This document shows, piece after piece, positions 1 to 8,678 of a DNA stretch of 64,000 bases; within the stretch, counting starts at the first letter, position 1; the number at the start of each line of letters is the position of its first letter. Both the position numbers and the translations under genes were made by a program. The DNA lies in assembly GCA_964588305.1 (NCBI GenBank), contig CAZPOP010000010.1:47769-111768 (forward strand), read 5' to 3'. This DNA comes from SM1-73 sp964588305 (GTDB lineage Bacteria; Zixibacteria; MSB-5A5; SM1-73). The notes under the pieces were generated by a model, which was not told the origin of the DNA, searched no databases, and saw only the letters and a program-made list of their open reading frames with translations.

Positions 1-664
1 TTTCGTCACTTCCTTAATTAACTGAATCTCCAGTCCACTTCCTCGATTATCATCTCCGAAGAAGCGCTATCCTGACTTGTCGGTACAAGTCCACTCTCTC
101 TCCCCTCACCTTACAGTCTTTCCCCATTAGACTAAGTGTAGATGATATACAATGCACGGTAAGTCTTCGTGCGTTTCGCTGCAGCTGTATGGTCTTCACT
201 CTAGTAGAAAGAGCTTCATTTCGCAAGTACTCATCCCCCTCCTCTCACTTTTTTCGAATCAAAAAGCGAAAAGATGACCCGCGGTACGTCTACATACCTC
301 ACAGCATGTGGCCTTTCAGGTCCTTGATACAGAAGCATAAAGGATACACACGTTTGACGGCGGCAGAGACAGACTGCAAATAGCCGACTGAGAGGCATAG
401 ACCAAAACCGCAAGAAACCTACACAAAATGCTTGACCTGATTTTCAGGGTAGTAGTTTACCCTTTTTGCTTGACTTGTTGCCTATCAGGGGGTAGTTTCT
501 TTATAGGAGGAAACACACAACAATTCTATTCACGACAACAGGGAACCGCCTTTCACTTTCTGAAAAGAAAAAAGGGTATCTGTACGGCAGAATCGGCATC
601 GCGCATTAAGGTTCGGATCCTGTAAAATCGAGGTATTTACCGACCCTTCCCATGGAGGTAAAAA
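1..664. other. gene-free left end of window
   Basis: Only short reading frames of 60-65 codons are present, without convincing ribosome sites or protein-like composition, so I annotate no gene. Two similar stretches occur at 430-459 and 468-499: each begins with GCTTGAC, then CAGGG, then TAGTTT, like a decayed tandem repeat or two overlapping weak promoters. Between them a small hairpin (AGGGTA at 446-451, TACCCT at 458-463) runs into four or five T residues and could be a weak terminator. The segment ends with the ribosome site ATGGAGG directly before the dockerin gene. Confidence 0.5.
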
Positions 665-3600
665 ATGAAGCACGAAATTTCTTTGGTCTTGATTCTGTCA
701 GCATTTATATCGACGATCTTTGCTCAAGGAATCTCAGCCGCGGAGAAAGCGAGGCATAAGCCTCCCCTTCTTCTCCCTGTAGATGCAGGTTTTTCCAAAG
801 AGGGAGCCACAGCGCCGGCAGCTATAGTCCCAACATACGAAGGTACGGTACCCGACTGTGAGGACATTCATCCAACCGTCGGATTAGAACGCATAATTCA
901 GCATGACCAATTCGGCTCGACTTACTATGATTATCAGAGCAACGGTTCCATGGGCAGGATGATTGCCGTGGGTCCCTCTGGTCACAGGCATTTCATATTC
1001 CATGAGACCAGAGGAGATTACCACACTTATCCCAGGTATATCACCTACAACTGCAAAGATGCCCTGGATAATTGGCTGGGTCCAACATATGCTGATGGGG
1101 GCGAAGGAATCCGGGCCGGATATGCACAGATGTTGACCATGCATGATGGCAGGGAGATTATCCTTTATCATCGTACCGATGCGCCTGTGTGGTACAGCAC
1201 TCTGCTAATTGGAGATGAAGGGTATATATGCTCAGGCGATTTTACCAGCATGTATGACCTTCCCGACGTAGTTGACTACCCTATGTCAAGTTTGCCCAGG
1301 GGCATTTGGCCCAAGGGGTCCATCGTTTACGACGCGCAGGTGGATACGGACTATATTCATATCCTGGTGACTGAGAATAATCCTGAGCTCGGAGCCAGCC
1401 AAACCATAGGCTATGAGCGCTGCGCTTTTGAAGGCGACAACCTCGTGTGTTATTCGCCTGGTTATGGCCCTTACACCAGGTTCCCGAATATTGCCAACCC
1501 GTCGGTTTTTGAGACAATAGCTGTAGTTGACTCCATCACGTGCATCTCTGCTATACTCGTCTCATCCCCAGTCTCCAGCAGGGTGGCGCTCGTTTACACC
1601 AAGCAAAGAGAAGAAAATAGTCAGCTTAACAACGACGTAATGTATATTGAGTCGACGGACAACGGAGAAGATTGGCTGGACGGAACTCAATGGCCGCCAA
1701 TCAAGCACAACGTCACCAACTATCTTACCGAGGCGACGGAACGTGCGTATGCTGATGTGGCGGCTTGCTATGATTATAACGACAGCTTACACATTGTCTG
1801 GAACGCGGCCTGGTTTGACTCAGCTAAAGGCTTCACCAGTTATGATGCAAATCTTTATCACTGGAGCAAGGAAACCGGAATCACTATGATCGCCGACGCC
1901 TATTGGGGCGGTACTTGGCCTAACAAATGGTGTCGCAACATCGCGAAGATGAACATATCCGCGCAAGATCCGGCTTATCATTCTGGTGGCGATCCTGATT
2001 CGGTCTACCTGTTCTGTATATGGGTGCAGTCTGACAGTGGAGACAATTCCTTGGGTCAATGGTCGAATGGAGACATCTATGCTGCCGTTTCCAATGATGG
2101 TGGAGCAACCTGGACCCCGCGCTATAACCTTACAAACACCAAAACGCCAGATTGTCTGCCGGGTGAGTGTTTGAGCGAGCACTGGCCCTCTATGGCAGAG
2201 AACATGTATGATGGCGATTTGCACATCCAATATGTGTGCGATAGAGATGCCGGCTCGGTAACCGGAGAGGAGGGAATGCCAACAGATAATCCCATGATGT
2301 ATTTGCACGTTGAAGAGTTGCCGCTTGAGACTGCCTGCGGCATATCTTACACCTTGGTCGACCCCCCGTCTTTTACTGCACCTCCGATAAAGGTTTTGCC
2401 CGATGAGGGCCAAAGGCTGATCACGTTTGACATTCAAGGGCTGTATAATCTCGGAGGCGACTTCACGGTCACCAGCGATCATCCAGACGTCGTCATAACA
2501 GCTAACGCCAGCGGCTACCTCTCCCCGAGTCAGACCAAAACCGTGGAGGTGACCATAACCTGCTCGGCTGAGGGCTTCATCAATGCCACCATAACCGTCA
2601 CGGGATGCATTGGGACGGAGACCGAAATCTCGTACGAAATCGCGCTGCACGCAGTGTGCAGCGATAGTTATTTTGAGTGTGACCGGGACCCAGGTACCTT
2701 CGTGGAAAAGGACAATGGCACGCTCAGGCTGTGGGCTTGCGCCAACAGTTCGCAGGAGCTATATGATCTGAGGATTGAGCCTGAGGAGAAGCAGCAGGTT
2801 ATCTTCAGCGGAGGTACCATCGTGGCTACCACCACTCCAGAGGGTGATATGGTGGTCGGCAGACAGGATTACCGGGACGTGCGAACCGGCGCAAGAGACA
2901 CCATAAACCTTATCCAGGGCTACAATGATTATTTCACCAAAGAGTACTTCATTCGGAAAATCCACGTTAAGGACACTTACATTTGGACACCATATCTTGA
3001 TCCTCCCAATGATTTCAAATGGTGGTGGATTGATATTCACAAACAGATCATAATGTTTCATGGCCTCAACTGTCCGGATTGGAAAAAGGACGTGATTGTC
3101 AAGTATACATGGATAGAGTTCAGCCATCCGCCTGCGTGGTGGCCTGGCTATCCACTCACATATGAAGGACACCAAGACATCTATTGGGGTCATTTTGCCG
3201 ACGTCGATGCACCCTTTGACGATGGCTGCACCGGCTGTAACACGGCTGGATATGATGATTCCCGCGAGATGGTATGGCTACACGGCTTTTACAACGATAC
3301 CCTGGCCGAGGGGCACCCTGAATATGAAGATTTCTATGTTGGGTTGACTTTTACCGATCGCGACGGAGGTGTGGTAGAACCTTGGGGAATGCAGTGCGTG
3401 CGCAACGACAACTTCCTCTATCGGCAGGGCGGCTGGGGATGGCTGGATGAGGAGTTGTACGAATTGGCAGCCACTCCGGGGGTGAACGTCCACGATCCGG
3501 ATTCAGTGGTAGACCGCACCGTGGTGATAACCGCTGATATGATTCCAGGTGGCGGTGATAGCACTTTCGAGGCGGAGTATATCCTGATTGAGGCTGCAGT

Positions 3601-3940
3601 CCAGGGCGATGGGACGGGCTTGACAGACCTGCAGGGGCGCGTGGACGATGCCAGAGACACCCTCATGGCTGAACTGGACGGCTATGAAGTTTTCGACAAG
3701 AACCGGGAACCTCCGATGTGCGGAGACGTAATGGTAGACGGGATTGTGAACTCCGGAGACATCGTCAGGCTTATCGGCTATGTATTCTTAGGCGAGTCGG
3801 AACCCCCTTGGCCAATGGAATGTCGAGCGGACACTAACCATGATGGTGTCATAGATGCCGGAGACATTTGGAGGCTGATCGGCATCGTGTTCCTGGAGTG
3901 GCAGCCACCCGAGTGTCCAGACCACTGCTACGGAGATTGA
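665..3940 (+). CDS. secreted protein with C-terminal dockerin type I repeats
   Basis: The 1091-residue protein starts at an ATG preceded by GGAGG at good spacing. Residues 1-26 are a signal peptide (Lys-His start, hydrophobic core, Ala-x-Ala-type end near SAAE). Roughly residues 60-560 have Asp-box/BNR-like motifs such as SNDGGATWTPRY and STDNGEDWLDG, typical of sialidase-like beta-propellers. A central part (about 570-690) resembles beta-sandwich cell-surface domains. The last 60 residues hold two dockerin type I segments, each with a calcium-loop pattern (Asp/Asn-rich loop followed by GDIVRLIGYVF and GDIWRLIGIVF). Dockerins bind cohesins, or in many non-cellulosomal bacteria simply end secreted proteins. 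No cohesin is present nearby. The substrate is unknown; a secreted surface role is well supported, an enzymatic one is not. Confidence 0.85.
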   Translation: MKHEISLVLILSAFISTIFAQGISAAEKARHKPPLLLPVDAGFSKEGATAPAAIVPTYEGTVPDCEDIHPTVGLERIIQHDQFGSTYYDYQSNGSMGRMIAVGPSGHRHFIFHETRGDYHTYPRYITYNCKDALDNWLGPTYADGGEGIRAGYAQMLTMHDGREIILYHRTDAPVWYSTLLIGDEGYICSGDFTSMYDLPDVVDYPMSSLPRGIWPKGSIVYDAQVDTDYIHILVTENNPELGASQTIGYERCAFEGDNLVCYSPGYGPYTRFPNIANPSVFETIAVVDSITCISAILVSSPVSSRVALVYTKQREENSQLNNDVMYIESTDNGEDWLDGTQWPPIKHNVTNYLTEATERAYADVAACYDYNDSLHIVWNAAWFDSAKGFTSYDANLYHWSKETGITMIADAYWGGTWPNKWCRNIAKMNISAQDPAYHSGGDPDSVYLFCIWVQSDSGDNSLGQWSNGDIYAAVSNDGGATWTPRYNLTNTKTPDCLPGECLSEHWPSMAENMYDGDLHIQYVCDRDAGSVTGEEGMPTDNPMMYLHVEELPLETACGISYTLVDPPSFTAPPIKVLPDEGQRLITFDIQGLYNLGGDFTVTSDHPDVVITANASGYLSPSQTKTVEVTITCSAEGFINATITVTGCIGTETEISYEIALHAVCSDSYFECDRDPGTFVEKDNGTLRLWACANSSQELYDLRIEPEEKQQVIFSGGTIVATTTPEGDMVVGRQDYRDVRTGARDTINLIQGYNDYFTKEYFIRKIHVKDTYIWTPYLDPPNDFKWWWIDIHKQIIMFHGLNCPDWKKDVIVKYTWIEFSHPPAWWPGYPLTYEGHQDIYWGHFADVDAPFDDGCTGCNTAGYDDSREMVWLHGFYNDTLAEGHPEYEDFYVGLTFTDRDGGVVEPWGMQCVRNDNFLYRQGGWGWLDEELYELAATPGVNVHDPDSVVDRTVVITADMIPGGGDSTFEAEYILIEAAVQGDGTGLTDLQGRVDDARDTLMAELDGYEVFDKNREPPMCGDVMVDGIVNSGDIVRLIGYVFLGESEPPWPMECRADTNHDGVIDAGDIWRLIGIVFLEWQPPECPDHCYGD

Positions 3941-4020
3941 AGTACGAAAATTGTGCTGTAGGAGAAAGGTCTTACCCTGAGGGCGTTGAATCTTCACATT
4001 GAACATAGAAGAAAAAAACC

Positions 4021-4066
4021 GCCCCGCTAAGGATGTGGACAACATTCTTTGCACCGCCAGCGGGGC
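4021..4066 (-). terminator. hairpin terminator between convergent genes
   Basis: GCCCCGCT (4021-4028) pairs with AGCGGGGC (4059-4066). On the minus strand the stem is followed by GGTTTTTTT, so it most likely ends the minus-strand lysine-rich gene that stops at 4135. The plus-strand side has only a weak T-run, so it may also slow readthrough from the dockerin gene. Confidence 0.7.
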
Positions 4067-4134
4067 TATTCTGTTTACAGCGAAATTGCGTTTTTCAGCT
4101 CTTGTTCTGAGCGTTACAGACTAGGCCAAAGCTG

Positions 4135-4650
4135 CTATCTTTTCTTCTTTCCCTCTATCTTCTCTGCCTTTTTCACTTCCTTTTTCTTAGGAGCTTCCTG
4201 GACTTTCTTAGGAGCTTCCTCGACCTTTTTCTTTTTATCAGCTTTCTTAACAGGAGGAGCAGGCTTCGCGGTCTGTTTCTCTTTCGGCGCAGGGCGAATA
4301 GCAGACGGAGAGACAGGCTTTTTCGATCTTCTCTCTAACCGGTCGTCGATGCCGTTGCTGTTTTTATCTATGAAATAATCGTATTTTTCCTGGATTTTTT
4401 GTTTCTCGGTGGCTCTTCGTTTACTTAGTTCCTCCGGTGACGTTCGCTTTACTTCCCAACTTCTCCTCTCAGTGGTTGTACCCTTAGCTTTTCCTTGCTT
4501 GACATCCTTCTTCTGGCCTTCTTTCAACTCCTCGACTTTTTTCTTTTCCTTGGCCTCGCTCTTTTTTGGACTCCGGTCAATAGCTAAAGCCGACGAGAAG
4601 AAGGCCAAAAAAGTCACCAGGGATATGGAAGCAATCAAGAATCTCTTCAT
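4135..4650 (-). CDS. small lysine-rich secreted protein
   Basis: 171 residues from an ATG at 4650, chosen because GAGGTGAG lies a few bases upstream; a further ATG three codons earlier is less well placed. Residues 1-23 form a signal peptide ending SSALA. The rest is very rich in Lys, Glu, Ala and Pro, with a low-complexity tail of KKK/APPK-type runs. In the middle is a single Asp/Asn-rich loop, DKNSNGIDDRLE, which resembles the calcium loops of thrombospondin type-3 or dockerin-like repeats. No family was recognised. It sits next to another lysine-tailed secreted protein (4763-6187) on the same strand, so the two may share a cell-wall or polyanion-binding role; this is inference from composition only. 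Confidence 0.6.
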   Translation of the reverse strand: MKRFLIASISLVTFLAFFSSALAIDRSPKKSEAKEKKKVEELKEGQKKDVKQGKAKGTTTERRSWEVKRTSPEELSKRRATEKQKIQEKYDYFIDKNSNGIDDRLERRSKKPVSPSAIRPAPKEKQTAKPAPPVKKADKKKKVEEAPKKVQEAPKKKEVKKAEKIEGKKKR

Positions 4651-4762
4651 GTGTCTCACCTCTTGTAAGATTTTTGCGCTCTGTTATCAAACATAATCCC
4701 CACAATCTCCTTTGTCAACCCTTGTTTATACAATCTGCACACAGGTACCTGGGGGCACACTC

Positions 4763-6187
4763 TCATTTTCTCTTCTTCTGTTGTGTTTGTACTTTTGTGC
4801 TCTTTGTCGCAGGCCTCGTGGTTATGCTCTTTGTTTGCGCTTTTGGGCTTGCGCTCTTTTTTATGGCAGGTTGAGGTCTCTTAGCCTCATGTTTTTGGAC
4901 AGACTTCACCTCAGGAGATTGTCGCTTTTCCTTGGAAACCGCATTCTTTTTCTCAATCTTTTTTCTCTCTTTGATTTGCGGTCTTTCCTGGCTGGATTTT
5001 ACAGCTTTTCTTTTCTGCTTAACTTGGACCCGGTTTCTGGTCACCTTGATCTTTTGCTTTCTCGGTTCCAGCCGAACCTTTTTGTCCTTGGATATTACCG
5101 CTTCCGTTTTCGTCCTCGCACGGAGTTCTTTTTTGTATTTTTGACTCTCGCTGACTCTTGACTTGTCAGCGAGAACCAACCTTTTCTTCTTGTTGAAATC
5201 AAGAGGCTTCACAAATCCACCCCTCTCACCAATTCCCCGCCTTCTTTTGGCCTTTTCTTCTCGATAGCTTTTCTCCACGAATCTCTCTCTAACGTGCCTG
5301 TGTCTGTAACCGCAATCAGCCCAGAGCCTGAAGGTGTGATCTCTTCTAATCCAGAACCAATCTCTCCATATCCAGCATCCACGATACCAAAAGGAGCACC
5401 AATGTCTTCCTACTATCAGGGCAGGAATGGTAATAGGAGTGATTCCATAAAAGACCCCATCGATCCAGACCTCCACGCCCCACGGATCGTCGATATACAC
5501 GCCGCCCCACACCAGATTCACCGGGCGATTCACGTAAACTTCCCGCGGCCAGTAATACCATCCGGGATGCTCGTATTCGACGTTGAAGATACACACGTCC
5601 GAAGCATAATCAGAGGATACGATCTCTTGGTTTACGGCCTCCATGAATTCGAAGGGATCCTCTTCATCCAGACTGTAGGCGTATATCTCCTCGTCTTCCT
5701 CGTAGCCATACAGTCCCGGAAAGTTGGGCACCGAGACAGGATCGAAGCTTGCCACCGCCTGAATGTACTCGGTGCCTTCCGGTCCGTCTACGGTCAAATT
5801 GTAATCATCGAATCGATCCGGAATCCGGTAGGTCCTGCCTCCCTCGACATAGTAATCGTCGTATTTGTCGTAGGGATAGAGAAGATAGGTGTATCCTCGA
5901 GTGTTGATGCCGTAAATCACCACATAGCAGTCACGCGAAGCCCTGAAATAGACTTCTATCTCCTCGCCAGGATAATAAGTTGCTCCTTCACCCCGGTCCA
6001 CCCACACTTCGACGTCCAGATAGGGCTGATGAATCACCCTGTGGCTTACCTGATATTGGTCGTCATACTCGCGGACCAAGCCTTCTCCTTGTGGGTCGGC
6101 CAAGGATTTTGTTCCCCACAACAAACTTGCACATAGACATAAACTAAAGACTAAAGCGACCCTGGCTAATTGGTTCATTTTCAACAT
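4763..6187 (-). CDS. secreted DUF4384-type protein with lysine-rich tail
   Basis: 474 residues; the ATG at 6187 is preceded by AAGGAG at good spacing, whereas the GTG three codons upstream overlaps that site. It has a signal peptide (about residues 1-30, ending SLADP). The first half contains the DUF4384-like stretch VEVWVDRGEGATYYPGEEI followed by FRASRDCYVVIYGINTRG, a beta-sandwich fold known from envelope and protease-associated proteins. A middle part rich in Trp, Tyr and Arg follows (WYRGCWIWRDWFWIRRDH), reminiscent of PEGA-like domains. The final 170 residues are low-complexity Lys/Arg/Gln. Such a basic tail would bind acidic polymers or DNA, but no function is established. It precedes the small lysine-rich gene on the same strand by about 110 bases. 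Confidence 0.7.
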   Translation of the reverse strand: MLKMNQLARVALVFSLCLCASLLWGTKSLADPQGEGLVREYDDQYQVSHRVIHQPYLDVEVWVDRGEGATYYPGEEIEVYFRASRDCYVVIYGINTRGYTYLLYPYDKYDDYYVEGGRTYRIPDRFDDYNLTVDGPEGTEYIQAVASFDPVSVPNFPGLYGYEEDEEIYAYSLDEEDPFEFMEAVNQEIVSSDYASDVCIFNVEYEHPGWYYWPREVYVNRPVNLVWGGVYIDDPWGVEVWIDGVFYGITPITIPALIVGRHWCSFWYRGCWIWRDWFWIRRDHTFRLWADCGYRHRHVRERFVEKSYREEKAKRRRGIGERGGFVKPLDFNKKKRLVLADKSRVSESQKYKKELRARTKTEAVISKDKKVRLEPRKQKIKVTRNRVQVKQKRKAVKSSQERPQIKERKKIEKKNAVSKEKRQSPEVKSVQKHEAKRPQPAIKKSASPKAQTKSITTRPATKSTKVQTQQKKRK

Positions 6188-6319
6188 CTTAATCACTCCT
6201 TTCCTGGCGCCCGTGCGGGCGGCTACCTTTTTTTCAATCCATTCTTAGTATGATCTAACTCCAAATCGTCTTTCTCAAATGATTCTCTGTTTTTCGCCCC
6301 TGGCCCATGTCCCCTCATC

Positions 6320-7150
6320 CTATTCATTCGCAGCCACTCCTAAATTACTATCTGTGTGCGGTGGTCTTGGTGCCAGCTCCGGATTTCCCTCATCCACCTG
6401 ATATGCCCAGTCGAAGAGAATGCCGTAGCTTCGCACAAAATTGGTGATCCTTAATTTGGCGTAGTTGTCGTTATAACGGTCCCAGATTATGTATGAGTGA
6501 CCGAGTACCGCCTCTATCCATCTCAGATTCGACCACCCGATTGTGGTATCGGGGGCAACATTAATATCATCCAAACTCTCTGTAAAGCCGAAGTCCTGAA
6601 TTTCTATGTACTCGTCCCCTCTCCATAAGAAATACGTACGAAAATCGCTATCATATTCCAAAAATACGTCTGCTTTGGGATCATCCCAACTCACCACTAG
6701 GCCGGCTGAAAAATCAAAGCCTGAAACATCCGGGTATCTGTGGAAATCATGAATGATTTTGTCAAACCCCTCGGGCCTGGGCGTATCATAAGCGATATCA
6801 GAGAGAGCGCTTTCATTTCCATCATAGTCGAAGGCGGTCACTCCGTAGTAATAGGTCTTCCCATTTTTCACGTCATAGTCGATGTAGGCTGCAGTGTCCA
6901 CCGTGACGAGGTGGTAATATCTGTCTGAGTGGGTGTCCCTCTTTTTGTAAATTCTGTACCCGGCCAAGTCCTCTTCGTCGTTCTCATCCCAGAATAGCCA
7001 CACTGCCTCATCCGCGGTAATGCTACAAAAACCTTTGGGAATTGAGGGTGGAGTATGATCAGGTCTTACTATGTAGACTTTTTCTTCACAACCTGTGAAG
7101 ATGAAACTGAGTCCCAGCAAGAAAATCAGGCTTAAGAGTATCCTTTTCAT
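6320..7150 (-). CDS. lipoprotein with a fibronectin type III domain
   Basis: 276 residues; start at the ATG at 7150, which follows AGAGGTG, rather than the in-frame upstream codon at 7171. The N-terminus MKRILLSLIFLLGLSFIFTGC is a lipoprotein signal with the lipobox Cys at about position 21. Residues about 35-125 form a fibronectin type III domain (PPSIPKGF, WDENDEEDLAGYRIYKK, YYYGVTAFDYDGNES), often found in surface-exposed or carbohydrate-associated proteins. The C-terminal half (about 130-276) was not recognised and ends in an Asn-rich tail. It heads a minus-strand group of envelope proteins (this gene, DUF4384, lysine-rich), which are probably anchored or secreted together. Confidence 0.75.
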   Translation of the reverse strand: MKRILLSLIFLLGLSFIFTGCEEKVYIVRPDHTPPSIPKGFCSITADEAVWLFWDENDEEDLAGYRIYKKRDTHSDRYYHLVTVDTAAYIDYDVKNGKTYYYGVTAFDYDGNESALSDIAYDTPRPEGFDKIIHDFHRYPDVSGFDFSAGLVVSWDDPKADVFLEYDSDFRTYFLWRGDEYIEIQDFGFTESLDDINVAPDTTIGWSNLRWIEAVLGHSYIIWDRYNDNYAKLRITNFVRSYGILFDWAYQVDEGNPELAPRPPHTDSNLGVAANE

Positions 7151-7494
7151 TTTCGCACCTCTCTTTACCATAAACGCACCTTTTTCTTTCCGGGTAATCT
7201 TAGATGCAACGTTCGTGCCGAGATCGACATCTTAACGTAAAACTACAAATGCTCCGCCCAAGCGATGGCACGTCAACTGGTTAGCAGTCGGCAAGAATGG
7301 CCCCCTGATTAGGTCCGTTTCAGTCTATCGCACAAAATTTGTTCAAGTCTATAAGAAAATTGTGCAGTGTCTTCAAGCGACGACATTGGCTCAGCGCGAG
7401 ACAAGTCTCGCTACTCCGCATATGTTAATCTAAGCAACTCTTTACATGTCTCCCGTCGTCTGATGGTCATCTCTTCTCCCTTTCACTCATGTCG
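7151..7494. other. intergenic region with a dispersed palindrome
   Basis: No gene or clear promoter seen. It carries GCGAGAC-AA-GTCTCGC (7396-7411) followed by TACTCC, a perfect 7-bp-arm palindrome. The same design recurs with different bases but intact pairing at 44575-44590 (GCGACAC-AA-GTGTCGC, also followed by TACTCC), which marks it as a dispersed structured repeat. Confidence 0.5.
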
Positions 7495-8367
7495 CTAACT
7501 CACGGAGATGAGAAAGACTCCGCCGAAGATCAATAAGGAAGCGACGAACCTTATCTTCCCGTACCCTTCCTTCAGAAACAGACTCCCTAACAGAACTCCG
7601 AAGACTATGCTTACGTTCCTTGCCGCTCCCAGATAACTGACCTTGCTGATCTGCAGGGCATAGAGGACCAGAAGCGAACCCAGGAAGGTGAGAATGCCAA
7701 TTAATAAGAGATTTCTCTTATTGGCTCTCGCTTCTCCTTTTATCTCAGAAGACCCATTCTTGGCCAGAAGAAAAACAAATAGAAACAGCACCATAAAAAC
7801 AAATATTAAATAGAGCAAGGTAAGGGGATCTACGGCTTCCAGATTTTTCTTGTTGATGAGTGAATATGTGGCAGTGCATGCTCCTGCACCCATGGAATAA
7901 AGGAAGGATTTACTTTTCAGTGCTCTGAACGGGACGGAAAGATCGGAGAACCTGAAGGAAGGGAGATGAATCGCATATGAGCCGAACACCGCAATCAGGA
8001 TGCCTAAGAATCCCAAAAGTGAAATCCGTTCTCCTAACAGAATCAAAGCGAAGATCAAGATGAATATTGGCCCAAAACCACGGACCACCGGAAAGATCAC
8101 CGAGAGGTCTCCCCTATCATAGGCTCTTCCCAAGAAAACATAGTAGATCGCTCCGGTTCCTCCGCAGGCAATTATCCCGATCCACGACCAGAGACTGATC
8201 GCAGATTCCTGGTGGCCCCAGATAAAAACAGGAAGATAGAACACCAGAGAAATCAAAGAGGCAATGGCCATGAAGGCAATCTTTCTTTGGCTCTCCTTTA
8301 TGACTACATTTGAGACGGCCTGAAGCAGGCCAGCTAAAACCACAAGTAAAAGCGCTTTCAGAGGCAT
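7495..8367 (-). CDS. EamA/DMT-family transporter
   Basis: 290 residues with about ten predicted membrane helices arranged as two five-helix EamA repeats. The first half contains IACGGTGAIYYVFLGRAYDRG and the second GILTFLGSLLVLYALQISK. This is the drug/metabolite transporter superfamily fold, whose members export or exchange small metabolites across the inner membrane. The length is typical. The start codon at 8367 gives an N-terminus beginning directly with the first helix (MPLKALLLVVLAG), as usual for the family. It stands alone on the minus strand, divergent from the large activase gene. The substrate cannot be told from sequence. Confidence 0.85.
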   Translation of the reverse strand: MPLKALLLVVLAGLLQAVSNVVIKESQRKIAFMAIASLISLVFYLPVFIWGHQESAISLWSWIGIIACGGTGAIYYVFLGRAYDRGDLSVIFPVVRGFGPIFILIFALILLGERISLLGFLGILIAVFGSYAIHLPSFRFSDLSVPFRALKSKSFLYSMGAGACTATYSLINKKNLEAVDPLTLLYLIFVFMVLFLFVFLLAKNGSSEIKGEARANKRNLLLIGILTFLGSLLVLYALQISKVSYLGAARNVSIVFGVLLGSLFLKEGYGKIRFVASLLIFGGVFLISVS

Positions 8368-8566
8368 GGGGCAAGTTCTCGCTTGGCTAAAGGACGCAAC
8401 TTGTACACTGATACAAAATACAACTCAAGAATCTTTTGGCAAATTCTTTTTCGGTCAAAGATGACTTTGCCAGGAAATGATGAGAATGGGAAAAAGCAGG
8501 TTCGTTTGGTCAGTTGAGCATGGATCCGTTGACCAAGTCCATCTGAAATTCTTTTCAAAAAAATCC

Positions 8567-8595
8567 TTTACAAATTAAATAATTCATCATATAAT
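8567..8595 (+). promoter_or_regulatory. sigma-70 type promoter of the activase gene
   Basis: TTTACA at 8567-8572, a 17-base AT-rich spacer, and a perfect TATAAT at 8590-8595. It lies about 80 bases before the start of the 1418-residue activase and points toward it. The rest of the 8368-8678 interval holds nothing else recognisable. Confidence 0.75.
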
Positions 8596-8678
8596 ACTCG
8601 TAATTTTGGATAAAGAGAGGAGAATGCCCGAGATCAGTTAGTCATAGGAAGAAATTCCGACCCTTACTTAAGAGAAAT

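Noticed and set aside
1820..2650. Long minus-strand frame inside the dockerin gene
   Set aside because: It overlaps a gene with a signal peptide, clear domains and a ribosome site, and its own sequence matches no protein pattern.
5294..6136. 280-codon plus-strand frame opposite the DUF4384 gene
   Set aside because: Antisense shadow of a protein with signal peptide and recognisable domain; no ribosome site of its own.
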